From positions 1 to 42,721 of the forward strand of contig CAZOAA010000011.1 of NCBI GenBank assembly GCA_964577715.1: a stretch of DNA of 42,721 bases, given 5' to 3'. Below, one piece after another: positions 15,406 through 23,391 of the stretch. Made by a program: the position numbers and the translations under genes. This DNA is from SUP05 sp964577715. Lineage in GTDB: Bacteria; Pseudomonadota; Gammaproteobacteria; PS1; Pseudothioglobaceae. Positions within the stretch are counted from its first letter, which is position 1, and the number at the start of each line of letters is the position of its first letter. The notes beneath the pieces were generated by a model. It did no database searches and was not told the origin of the DNA. It saw only the letters and a program-made list of their open reading frames with translations.

Positions 15406-16413
15406 TTATCTGAATGGTGGTGAATAAAGGATACCGCCTTGAGACCAAAGTGCATTTAAGCCTCTAGAAATATTAAGTGGTGTACTTTTACCAATATTTC
15501 TTTCAAATGCTTCTGAGTAGTTACCTACTTGAGAAACAATATTGAAAGCCCACTTTTTATCCAAACCTAAGTGATCGTGTAATTTGCCAGAATTACCTAA
15601 CAAACGACCGACTTCTGGACTCTTGAAAGTACCATAAGCATTCTTAGAAGAAACGCCTAGTTCCTCTGCAGTAATCATAGCGTTAAGCGACCATTTAACA
15701 ATGTTAAACCACTTGTCATCACCTTGACGTACAACCGGGCCTAATGGCTCTTTAGAGATTACATCGCCTAATACCATAGCAGATGATGGATCTTTAAGTG
15801 TTGTTCTAAGTGCGTAAAGTTGTGATTGGTCTGATGTTAATACATCACAACGACCAGATTCAAAACCATTTTTTGATTGTGCTGAAGTGTCTGACAAAGA
15901 TGAGTTGTAGCTCATACCATTACTTTTAAAGTAATCTGCTAAGTTAAGCTCAGTTGTTGTACCTGCCTGTAAGCAAAAAGTAGCACCATCAAGATCTTTA
16001 GCGCTATTAACACCTAATGATTTTTTAACCATGAAACCTTGACCATCGTAGTAGTTAACACCAGCAAAGTTAAGACCAAGTGATGCATCACGAGTTAGTG
16101 TCCAAGTTGTGTTTCTTGAAAGCATGTCAATTTCGCCAGATTGAAGCGCAGTAAAACGCTCTTTAGCTGTGAGTGGCACATACTTAACTTTATCAGCACT
16201 GCCTAGAGTTGCTGCTGCAACTGCGCGACAAACATCAACGTCTAATCCTTTCCAGTTACCTGATGAATCGGCCGATGAAAAACCTACCAAGCCGGTAGAG
16301 ACGCCACAGTTAAGATGGTCTTTAGCTTGTACATCGCTAAGTGTATCTGCCTGAACACCGTAAGCACCTAATGCTAATAACGATACAGCAGAAATTTTTA
16401 ATAATTTATTCAT
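15406..16413 (-). CDS. aapJ: General L-amino acid-binding periplasmic protein
   Basis: 335 residues: signal peptide (MNKLLKISAVSLLALGAYGVQA) and a two-lobed solute-binding fold of the AapJ/BztA type (LNCGVSTGLVGFSS near the N-terminus, RFTALQSGEIDMLSRNTTWT, and the ending NRGL-like NALWSQGGILYSPPFR). It captures amino acids and hands them to AapQM. The start at 16413 has a strong AGGAG six bases upstream; an earlier in-frame codon at 16437 has none. Substrate range in this organism is inferred from the family. Confidence 0.93.
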   Translation of the reverse strand: MNKLLKISAVSLLALGAYGVQADTLSDVQAKDHLNCGVSTGLVGFSSADSSGNWKGLDVDVCRAVAAATLGSADKVKYVPLTAKERFTALQSGEIDMLSRNTTWTLTRDASLGLNFAGVNYYDGQGFMVKKSLGVNSAKDLDGATFCLQAGTTTELNLADYFKSNGMSYNSSLSDTSAQSKNGFESGRCDVLTSDQSQLYALRTTLKDPSSAMVLGDVISKEPLGPVVRQGDDKWFNIVKWSLNAMITAEELGVSSKNAYGTFKSPEVGRLLGNSGKLHDHLGLDKKWAFNIVSQVGNYSEAFERNIGKSTPLNISRGLNALWSQGGILYSPPFR

Positions 16414-16486
16414 AAATCTCCTCTTGTAAAAAAACAATTTAAAAAAAGCAACCCCCCAATGGAATTACAAGTGTTAAGTTTATCAA

Positions 16487-16678
16487 TTATTTGTATTGTG
16501 TGGAGGCTTTTTGAAAAAAAGATAGTAAGCCCAATATCAATGTTACTGAAGTAATAATTAGTAAAGACTTTGGATGAATGAGTGGAGAATAAGAACTATA
16601 AATAGAGGCCAAGGCAGAGCTTGCTGCTAATAAAGTGAATAATGCTAATACTGATTTAATTAAATGAAGTGCATACAT
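16487..16678 (-). CDS. Small membrane protein (63 aa)
   Basis: Two predicted membrane helices: LIKSVLALFTLLAASSALA and LLIITSVTLILGLLSFF, with a Pro/Lys/Ser turn between them and a short polar tail. A very strong ribosome site (GGGGGAGG) precedes the ATG, which supports it as a real gene. No family recognised. It lies between a 25-residue membrane peptide and aapJ on the same strand, so it may be cotranscribed with the transporter. Confidence 0.6.
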   Translation of the reverse strand: MYALHLIKSVLALFTLLAASSALASIYSSYSPLIHPKSLLIITSVTLILGLLSFFQKASTQYK

Positions 16679-16717
16679 TTTTGTTAACCTCCCCCAAGGT
16701 TTTAATTTGTTAACTAG

Positions 16718-16795
16718 TTAAATAACTGCAATTGTGCTCAATGAAAGAACAATAACCGCTGATGAATAGATAAACGTTTGTAGTAATGTTTCCAT
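16718..16795 (-). CDS. 25-residue single-helix membrane microprotein
   Basis: An ATG at 16793-16795 follows AAGGGGGAAGC, a strong ribosome site. The 25 residues start METLLQTFIY and continue as an uninterrupted run of Val, Leu, Ile, Ser and Ala ending in TIAVI, one membrane helix with almost no soluble part. Stop TAA at 16718-16720. It lies between the Sel1-repeat gene and the 63-residue membrane protein. Short length means chance cannot be ruled out, but ribosome site, hydrophobicity and position agree. Confidence 0.55.
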   Translation of the reverse strand: METLLQTFIYSSAVIVLSLSTIAVI

Positions 16796-16832
16796 GCTTC
16801 CCCCTTAATTAAATGTTAAAAAAATCAATGCA

Positions 16833-17177
16833 CTATTGTGCAAATTGAGTAATCGTAGATGACCTAGTTGAGCTGCCATTTTTAAGCGATGCTCTTGTAA
16901 GCCATTTTTTAGCTTCTTTATCGTTAGCTTCTGTGCCATCTCCAAAAAAGTAAGCCTCCCAAACTTTATATTGAGCAAATAAATTACCTTGTTTGGCAGA
17001 GCGTTGATACCAGTAAAAAGCATGTTTAGGGTGCTTAGCTACATCGATACCTTTTTGAAAAATATTAGCCAGTTGAAACTGGGCATCTGCATCACCTGTA
17101 TAGGCTTTTTGTTGCAGATCGATCGCCTCATCAGTTAGTTGATAATTTGGCAATAAATGTTTGTGTACTTGATTCAT
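16833..17177 (-). CDS. Small Sel1-repeat protein
   Basis: 114 residues without a signal peptide, so cytoplasmic. Two Sel1-like repeats are visible: DADAQFQLANIFQKGIDVAK with HAFYWYQRSAKQGN, then LFAQYKVWEAYFFGDGTEAN with EAKKWLTRASLKN. These helical pairs usually mediate protein contacts. AGGGGAG eight bases before the ATG supports the start. First gene of a leftward set with two tiny membrane proteins and possibly aapJQMP, divergent from nadE. Confidence 0.75.
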   Translation of the reverse strand: MNQVHKHLLPNYQLTDEAIDLQQKAYTGDADAQFQLANIFQKGIDVAKHPKHAFYWYQRSAKQGNLFAQYKVWEAYFFGDGTEANDKEAKKWLTRASLKNGSSTRSSTITQFAQ

Positions 17178-17317
17178 AAAAACTCCCCTGTTTTATTGTT
17201 GAATTAAGCGCAATATACCATGTGTTTTTTTGCATTGCAAACTAAATATGTAAAAAAAACATAACTATATATTTTTATATATAAATCAATTACTTATATA
17301 TTTATTATGGTTTTTTT

Positions 17318-17398
17318 AACTTACTGGTATTTTTTAACTATATTTATTTTTTACAACTACTGGTAAAAAATAACTATAATAGGTAAAAAATACAACTA
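17318..17398. repeat. nadE: Three iterated AACTACTGGTA-type repeats upstream of nadE
   Basis: Copies at 17318-17342, 17355-17378 and 17377-17398. The first two share AACT(T)ACTGGTA, six A/T bases and AACTATA; the third keeps AGGTAAAAAAT plus CAACTA. A TATAAT at 17375-17380 overlaps copies 2 and 3, so a protein bound here would cover a likely nadE promoter. Since NadE carries an HTH domain, these repeats are a natural candidate for its own operator (inference). The remaining upstream DNA (17221-17310) is AT-rich without a gene. Confidence 0.55.
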
Positions 17399-17414
17399 TT
17401 CAAAGGATAAATTA

Positions 17415-19286
17415 ATGGCAACAAAAACCAAAGATTATTTAGATAAAGTACGCAAAAAGACTGGGCTTTCAGACTATAAGATCTCTCAAAAATATTCAAT
17501 TAATCAATCAAATCTTAGTAAATATAGCTCTGGAAAATCAGCACTTTCTGAAACCCATGCTTGGCAATTTGCCAGTGCTTTAGGAATTAACCCAGCCGAA
17601 GTGGTGGCCAATACAAAATTAGAACATGCAAAATTAACCGGCAATAAATCGAAGGCCATATTTTGGCAGGAACAGCTAGAAAACCTTTCAAACGACTCAG
17701 AGCCTTTAAAAATTGATATTGCACAATTTAACCCTGTTGTTGGCGATCTTAAGAATAACTCACGTAGAATTATAGATACGGCATTAAAGGCGGCTGATTC
17801 AGGAGTGCATTTATTAATCTTTCCAGAATTGGCACTGATTGGTTACCCACCTGAAGATTTACTTTTGCGTGAAGGCTTTATTGATCAGGTAGAAAAAAAA
17901 GTTGATCTTATTCTTAAGCAGACACCTGAATCCATTGCACTGATTTTTGGGGCACCTTCTCGAGAAGGCACTAAGTTGTATAACAGCGCCTACTTAATAC
18001 AAAATAAACGCTTACGCATTTATCATAAACAAATATTACCTAATTATGGGGTATTTGATGAAAAGCGCTATTTTGAACCTGGTAACGACACGCTTGTATT
18101 CGAATGTCAAAATAGAAAAATTGGCTTGGTTATTTGTGAAGATGCTTGGGAGGCAGAGCCTGTTCGTATGGCGGTTAATCATGGTGCGCAAATGTTAATT
18201 AGTATTAATGCATCCCCTTTCCAAGTTGATAAACATGAACAGCGTTTAAAAATTATTAAAAAACGCATTTCTGAAAACAATATTGACTTTATCTATGTCA
18301 ATAATACGGGAGGACAAGATGAGCTAGTCTTTGATGGCGCTTCTTTTATGATGAATAAATCTGGTGAAGTAACGCACCAACTCCCATTTTTTAAAGAAAT
18401 AACTCATTCATTGGACCACCCTATTGAATATAGCGATGAGCCAATTGAAAAAACCATTTACGATGGCTTAGTTTTATCTACAAAGGATTATATTGAAAAA
18501 AATGCTGTTTTTAATGGTGCAGTAATCGGCCTATCTGGAGGTATTGATTCGGCATTAACTCTAGCTATTGCAGTAGATGCTCTAGGCGCTGAGAATGTTC
18601 AAGCAATTATGATGCCTTATGAATACACCTCTAATATGAGCTTAGAGGATGCCAAAGCACAAGCAAGTAGCATGAATGTTGAATATCATGAAATTAACAT
18701 TCACACAATGGTTGATAGTTTTAATGCACAACTGAGTGGTATTTTTGCAGGTGCAAAAACAGACACCACTGAGGAAAACCTACAAGCACGTATTCGAGGC
18801 ACCTTACTGATGGCAGTTTCTAATAAATCTGGAAAAATTGTACTCACTACGGGCAATAAATCTGAGATGGCTGTGGGCTATGCTACTTTATATGGAGACA
18901 TGTCGGGCGGTTTTGCACCGCTCAAAGATATTGCTAAAACTTTAGTTTATCGTTTGGCTAAATATAGAAACACACTTTCTTATGTGATTCCTGGGCGAGT
19001 GATTGATCGTGAGCCTTCAGCAGAACTTGCACCTAATCAAATTGATCAAGACTCCCTACCGCCCTATGATGAGCTCGATGCAATACTAGAGTTGTTTGTT
19101 GAGCAAAAACTCTCCGTTGAACATATTGTTGAAAAAGGCTTTAGCGAGAACACCGTTAAACGCATTACTTCAATGGTACTTAATAATGAATATAAGCGTA
19201 GACAGAGTGCCCCTGGGCCCAAAGTTAGTGCCAATGCGTTTGGCAAGGAACGCCGTTATCCGATGACTTCTAAATTTCGGCCGTAA
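17415..19286 (+). CDS. nadE: NAD synthetase (glutamine-using) fused to an N-terminal HTH domain
   Basis: 623 residues, about 80 longer than usual. Residues 15-65 are an HTH domain (DYKISQKYSINQSNLSKYS, then AWQFASALGINPAEV) like those of small phage and plasmid regulators. Residues 98-340 form the glutaminase (nitrilase) domain with E138 (FPELALIGYPPEDLL), K205 (YHKQILPNYG) and C241 (LVICEDAWE). From about 345 comes the synthetase with SGGIDS (374-379). The enzyme makes NAD from deamido-NAD, ATP and glutamine. No Met codon occurs between the HTH and residue 252, so the two parts must be made as one chain. AAAGGAT gives the ribosome site. Its last 17 bases overlap the convergent pabB. DNA binding, and so self-regulation, is inferred. 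Confidence 0.93.
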   Translation: MATKTKDYLDKVRKKTGLSDYKISQKYSINQSNLSKYSSGKSALSETHAWQFASALGINPAEVVANTKLEHAKLTGNKSKAIFWQEQLENLSNDSEPLKIDIAQFNPVVGDLKNNSRRIIDTALKAADSGVHLLIFPELALIGYPPEDLLLREGFIDQVEKKVDLILKQTPESIALIFGAPSREGTKLYNSAYLIQNKRLRIYHKQILPNYGVFDEKRYFEPGNDTLVFECQNRKIGLVICEDAWEAEPVRMAVNHGAQMLISINASPFQVDKHEQRLKIIKKRISENNIDFIYVNNTGGQDELVFDGASFMMNKSGEVTHQLPFFKEITHSLDHPIEYSDEPIEKTIYDGLVLSTKDYIEKNAVFNGAVIGLSGGIDSALTLAIAVDALGAENVQAIMMPYEYTSNMSLEDAKAQASSMNVEYHEINIHTMVDSFNAQLSGIFAGAKTDTTEENLQARIRGTLLMAVSNKSGKIVLTTGNKSEMAVGYATLYGDMSGGFAPLKDIAKTLVYRLAKYRNTLSYVIPGRVIDREPSAELAPNQIDQDSLPPYDELDAILELFVEQKLSVEHIVEKGFSENTVKRITSMVLNNEYKRRQSAPGPKVSANAFGKERRYPMTSKFRP

Positions 19287-20571
19287 ATATTTTTAACATG
19301 CCTCTGGCTTTATGCTTGGTTTCTTCTAATTCTCGATTAGCATCAGAATCAAAAACAATGCCTGCACCCGCTCTTAGGGTTAAAGTATTGTCTTTTTGAG
19401 TAATAGTACGAATTAGAATATTAAAATCCATTTTGCCATTATTGCTAATATAGCCTAATGAACCTGTATAGGCTTGTCTTGGCATTTTTTCAAGTTCTGA
19501 AATAATTTGCATACATCTTACTTTTGGGCAACCAGTAATTGTCCCTCCTGGAAACAGCGCCCTAATAAGATCTTTAATACCAACACCTTGCTTAAGCTTA
19601 CCTTTAATGTTTGACACAATGTGATGAACATAAGGGTAAGTTTCTAGTGTCATGATTTCATTAACGTGTATCGAGCCATATTCACACACCCTGCCCAAAT
19701 CATTTCGTTCCAAATCAAGCAGCATAATATGCTCGGCTTGTTCCTTAGGATGATTAATAAGCTGTGCTTTTAAGTGCTCATCTTCTTCGCCACTACCACG
19801 CGGATGTGTACCAGCAATTGGTCTGGTTTCAACCTGCCCATTATCAACACTAAATAAACGTTCAGGTGAAGAAGAAATAACACTAAAGTCATTAAACTGG
19901 GCCAAAGCTGAAAAAGGCGCTGGATTGGTTTGTTTTAATGCTTGGTAGGTCTGTATAGGTTTAATATGTTCACTGAGTTGATATTGCCATTGCCTTGATA
20001 GATTTACCTGAAAAACATCACCAGCTTTAATATAAGCCTGAGAAGCTTCAACGCCAGATAAAAATTTAGCTTCATCTTCACTTATTAACTCTCCTTCAAA
20101 CTTGATAGGTGAAGTACGATTATTAATTTGATCAATATCTAAAAGCACTTGATTGATTCGGTTTTGATTATCAGACTCATCTAGCAAATAGGTTTTTTCA
20201 ACTTCATGATCAATGATAATTGCTGTTGGAATCTTAATGGCAATTGCAATAGGCAGCTCACCTATAAAACAATCCTTTTTTAAAATAGGTTCAATTTGTC
20301 CAATTAATTCGTAAGATAAATATACAAACCAACCACCCGTAAAAGGTAAATTAGTGTTTGTTTTGCTATTGGTTATTTTTGATTCAAGTTTAGATAAAAA
20401 ATCAAATTCATTTAAATCGTTGAGTGTAATTTTTTCTATTGGGTGGGCAAATAATATAGAGTAGCGATTATCCTTATTATGGCTAACGCTTTCTAGAAGA
20501 AAAGGATATCGATCAGGGTTTAACTCACACAGTGCATCCAATCGTACACTAGGAATTGATAGTACTTTCAC
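19270..20571 (-). CDS. pabB: Aminodeoxychorismate synthase component I
   Basis: 433 residues of the chorismate-binding family; with the PabA glutaminase it makes aminodeoxychorismate for folate. Length and FPGGTITGCPKVRCMQII, SLGYISNNGKMDFNILIRT and GAGIVFDSDANRELEET favour PabB over the longer TrpE. One oddity: the motif at 251-255 is PIAGT, where enterobacterial PabB has PIKGT with its catalytic Lys; Ala is normal for TrpE. Many PabB-like proteins carry this Ala, so the precise product deserves a test. The gene starts with GTG. Its end overlaps the end of nadE, reading the opposite way. Confidence 0.85.
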   Translation of the reverse strand: MKVLSIPSVRLDALCELNPDRYPFLLESVSHNKDNRYSILFAHPIEKITLNDLNEFDFLSKLESKITNSKTNTNLPFTGGWFVYLSYELIGQIEPILKKDCFIGELPIAIAIKIPTAIIIDHEVEKTYLLDESDNQNRINQVLLDIDQINNRTSPIKFEGELISEDEAKFLSGVEASQAYIKAGDVFQVNLSRQWQYQLSEHIKPIQTYQALKQTNPAPFSALAQFNDFSVISSSPERLFSVDNGQVETRPIAGTHPRGSGEEDEHLKAQLINHPKEQAEHIMLLDLERNDLGRVCEYGSIHVNEIMTLETYPYVHHIVSNIKGKLKQGVGIKDLIRALFPGGTITGCPKVRCMQIISELEKMPRQAYTGSLGYISNNGKMDFNILIRTITQKDNTLTLRAGAGIVFDSDANRELEETKHKARGMLKIFTAEI

Positions 20572-20602
20572 AGTGGTTAATACTTTGTACCGCTCGTAAA
20601 AA

Positions 20603-21256
20603 TCATCGAGACATAATAATGCCTAACATCTGTCTCGCTTTGATGCTTGAATTATGGTTGGGATATTTTTTAATCATTAATTGAAGCAAAGACACTGCCT
20701 TTTGTTTATTGTTTAGTTCCATATAAACAATGGCTAATTCAAATAATGAATTGGAGTATTTGTGATGCAATGGGTTTTCTTGTTGAAAAGCAGTGAATGC
20801 TTTTTGTGCATTCTGATAATCTGAATTAGCCAGGTAAGATTTAGCTAGCCAATAAAGTGCATCGGCAGCATGATTACTATCAGGGTAAAGCTCTAAATAC
20901 TCAACAAACAACTCAATAGCTTGTTTGTATTGGTCTGTTACTAAAAAGCTTCTAGCTCTGGTGTAGGCTTTTTTTGCTTTTTTGTTATTTTCCCTTACGC
21001 GCAACATTGTTTCTTTAACTACGTTAGAAGATTTTTTGTATTCCATTAGATGGAATAATTCTTCAATTTTCTTAGCGTTATTTTTTTGTTGCTCTTCTAA
21101 GATTTCTATTTTATTGCTAAGTTCTTTATTTTTCTTTTTAAGCTTTTTAATTTTACTGTTATGGTCCATCACCACTTTTTCAGTATTAATACTAAGCGCA
21201 TTAACAGGCACTTGTAATAAGAACAGCCCTAAAAAGGTAAAAACAAAAAAACGCAT
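20603..21256 (-). CDS. cpoB: Tol-Pal system periplasmic protein CpoB (YbgF)
   Basis: 217 residues: signal peptide (MRFFVFTFLGLFLLQVPVNA), a coiled coil of about 35 residues (KIKKLKKKNKELSNKIEIL) that trimerises CpoB, then TPR repeats (YKQAIELFVEYLELYPDS, ADALYWLAKSYLANSDYQNA, YSNSLFELAIVYMELNNKQKA). CpoB links Tol energy with peptidoglycan synthesis at the division site. Last of the iscX-tolB-pal-cpoB set, 6 bases after pal. Confidence 0.93.
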   Translation of the reverse strand: MRFFVFTFLGLFLLQVPVNALSINTEKVVMDHNSKIKKLKKKNKELSNKIEILEEQQKNNAKKIEELFHLMEYKKSSNVVKETMLRVRENNKKAKKAYTRARSFLVTDQYKQAIELFVEYLELYPDSNHAADALYWLAKSYLANSDYQNAQKAFTAFQQENPLHHKYSNSLFELAIVYMELNNKQKAVSLLQLMIKKYPNHNSSIKARQMLGIIMSR

Positions 21257-21262
21257 GGTGTC

Positions 21263-21823
21263 TTATTTATAGATAAACTCTACGCGTCTATTCTGTTGCC
21301 AAGCGTTTTCATCATGCATGTCTGAAACAGGCTTTTCTTCACCAAAGCTAATTACCTCAACTCTTGAAGATAAATCGTACAAACCTAGTACCTCTTTTAC
21401 ACTTAAGGCGCGATTTTCACCTAACGCAAGATTGTATTCACGAGTACCGCGCTCATCTGCATGTCCTTCTAGTCGTAAATTAACACCTGGGTTGTCACGC
21501 ATAAAATTAGCATGCTCTATAATTTGATCTGTTGCTTTTTGATCAATATCAAACCCATCATAGGAAAAATGCAGCACAAAGGTAGTACCTGTGCTTTTTA
21601 ATTTTTCTACTGCTATTTGCTCATCGTGCGATAAACTAGGACTCAAAGAGCTAATGCTTTGTGACTCAAAACTAGATTTATCGATTGCAACGATATTTTC
21701 TTGGGTAACACTGTTTCGATCTTCAACAATCGCAGGGCTTGAGTCTCTTCCTAATAAACTATCTGTTGTGCTACAAGCAGATAGTAAAGACAATGTGGTT
21801 GTTAAAAGTATTATTTTTATCAT
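21263..21823 (-). CDS. pal: Peptidoglycan-associated lipoprotein Pal
   Basis: 186 residues. Lipobox LLSAC with the lipidated Cys at position 17, a Ser-rich linker, and a C-terminal OmpA-like peptidoglycan-binding domain (VNLRLEGHADERGTREYNLA, then ENRALSVKEVL). It anchors the outer membrane to peptidoglycan and binds TolB, which is encoded 18 bases upstream. Confidence 0.95.
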   Translation of the reverse strand: MIKIILLTTTLSLLSACSTTDSLLGRDSSPAIVEDRNSVTQENIVAIDKSSFESQSISSLSPSLSHDEQIAVEKLKSTGTTFVLHFSYDGFDIDQKATDQIIEHANFMRDNPGVNLRLEGHADERGTREYNLALGENRALSVKEVLGLYDLSSRVEVISFGEEKPVSDMHDENAWQQNRRVEFIYK

Positions 21824-21841
21824 GCTATCTTCCCTTTGTTT

Positions 21842-23119
21842 TTATCTTGAATAATGTGACCAGTTTGGCTCTCTGACTTCACCCTCTTTACTTGCTAATG
21901 CAAAAGTTTGTCGCCCTAATAAGGATACAACAGAAAGTACACCTGTATTGTTTCTATTAGTAGCAAAAATAATCATACCACCATTGGGTGAAAAATAAGG
22001 CGATTCATCGAGTTTGTTGTCCGTCATAATCGTTAAGTCTCTGCTAGCAATATCTAACATAGCAATACGGTAATCTTTATCTAAGCGATGCACCAATGCC
22101 AATGTTTTTCCATCAGGTGAAAACACTGCCTTGGCGTTGTAATTGCCTTCAAAAGTGGCACGATTAATTTTATTAGTTGTCAAATCTTTAATATAAACCT
22201 GCACTTGTCCAGAACGATTAGAAGTAAAGACAATACGCTTGCCATCAGGCGAATAGCTGGCTTCAGTATCAATAGCTGTATCTTTGGTAAGTCGTGTTAG
22301 TTTGTTATTTTTTAAATGATAAGAATAGATATCTTTATTGCCATCTCTGGATAGGGTTAGCAATAAACTCTCGCCATTAGGATGCCAACTTGGTGCTGAG
22401 GCAATGCCATCAAAATAAGGGAGTTTTTGAGTCTTGCGGCGTACAAATGGATAACGAATAAATACTTCTGAGCGTGCGTTTTCAAAAGAGACATAGGCAA
22501 TTTTTTCCTGATCAGGAGACCATGCTGGAGAAAGTATAGGGCTATTTGAAGTAAGTATTGTTTGCGGATTTTGAGCATCAGAATGTGAAATTTCTAATCG
22601 ATATTCACGCTTTCCTTTGCCTTTATCGACAACAGTAACGTAGGTTAATCGTGTATAGAATGAGCCTTTTTCACCCAATAAAGCAAAATAAATTCGATCA
22701 GATAAATAATGTGCAATTCTTCTAATACCACTATCATGGACGGTAATTTTTTCGGCATAAAGTTCTTTTTTTGAGTATAAATCAACCAAATGAATCCAAA
22801 CATTAAATACTTTTTTGCTGACTTTTTCAATCCTACCAAAAACAATAGCTTCTGCTTTTTTTTCTTTCCAATAATCAAAATCTACCTTGCTAATAACATG
22901 GTCTGCACTGCTGGCATCAAATTCTCCAGAGCGATTAAAGTTATCACGCATAATATTGGCAATCACTTTTCCTTTTTTAATATCGCCTTGTACATCAAAA
23001 GGAGTGATAACAATAGGAAAGGCATTTTCCATACGCTTTAAAACAGTTACCTCTAAAACCGCATTAGCAACACCAATAGAAAGCGATAAAAGCAGTGCTA
23101 TGGCTTTATAAAATTTCAT
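21842..23119 (-). CDS. tolB: Tol-Pal translocation protein TolB
   Basis: 425 residues: signal peptide (MKFYKAIALLLSLSIGVANA), N-terminal alpha/beta domain, and a C-terminal six-bladed propeller with repeated SPDG-type motifs (SPAWSPDQEKIAYVS, ASYSPDGKRIVFTSNRSG, AVFSPDGKTLALV, SPYFSPNGGMIIFATNR). It shuttles between TolA and Pal. The ATG overlaps the iscX stop (ATGA). The inner-membrane genes tolQ, tolR and tolA, usually directly upstream, are not in this cluster. Confidence 0.95.
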   Translation of the reverse strand: MKFYKAIALLLSLSIGVANAVLEVTVLKRMENAFPIVITPFDVQGDIKKGKVIANIMRDNFNRSGEFDASSADHVISKVDFDYWKEKKAEAIVFGRIEKVSKKVFNVWIHLVDLYSKKELYAEKITVHDSGIRRIAHYLSDRIYFALLGEKGSFYTRLTYVTVVDKGKGKREYRLEISHSDAQNPQTILTSNSPILSPAWSPDQEKIAYVSFENARSEVFIRYPFVRRKTQKLPYFDGIASAPSWHPNGESLLLTLSRDGNKDIYSYHLKNNKLTRLTKDTAIDTEASYSPDGKRIVFTSNRSGQVQVYIKDLTTNKINRATFEGNYNAKAVFSPDGKTLALVHRLDKDYRIAMLDIASRDLTIMTDNKLDESPYFSPNGGMIIFATNRNNTGVLSVVSLLGRQTFALASKEGEVREPNWSHYSR

Positions 23120-23310
23120 TCTTTTTCTTCTATCCAGTTCATTTGTATTGCTTCAAGGATTTTTTCTCCTGAACGATTAACATCATCATCAAACTCTTCA
23201 AGCCCTATAACCATCGCCTGAAGATCAACAAAGTTAACTTGTGTTGGATTAATCTCAGGGTAGGCTTCATCTAGTGCTATAGCAATATCTAATGAATCTG
23301 TCCAAACCAT
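23116..23310 (-). CDS. iscX: Iron-sulfur assembly accessory protein IscX
   Basis: 64 residues matching IscX (YfhJ): the start VWTDSLDIAIALDEAYPEI, then VNFVDLQAMVIGLEEFDDD and the end EKILEAIQMNWIEEKE. IscX is a small acidic protein that binds IscS and tunes iron-sulfur cluster assembly. It usually closes the isc operon next to ferredoxin; here it is alone and shares four bases with tolB. AAGGTG precedes the ATG. Confidence 0.92.
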   Translation of the reverse strand: MVWTDSLDIAIALDEAYPEINPTQVNFVDLQAMVIGLEEFDDDVNRSGEKILEAIQMNWIEEKE

Positions 23311-23391
23311 AAAAACACCTTTATAAAATATAAAAAATAACTCTATAAATTTTAATCAAAAATTAAGTTTTATTGAATGCAAATTTAATAA

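Noticed and set aside
17221..17300. AT-rich TATATATTTTTATATATA stretch as a replication origin or att site
   Set aside because: No DnaA-box cluster, integrase or tRNA gene nearby; it looks like ordinary promoter-region AT content.
19270..20571. Calling this gene trpE because of PIAGT
   Set aside because: Length and the FPGGTITG and SLGYIS blocks fit PabB better; the Ala is noted as an open point.
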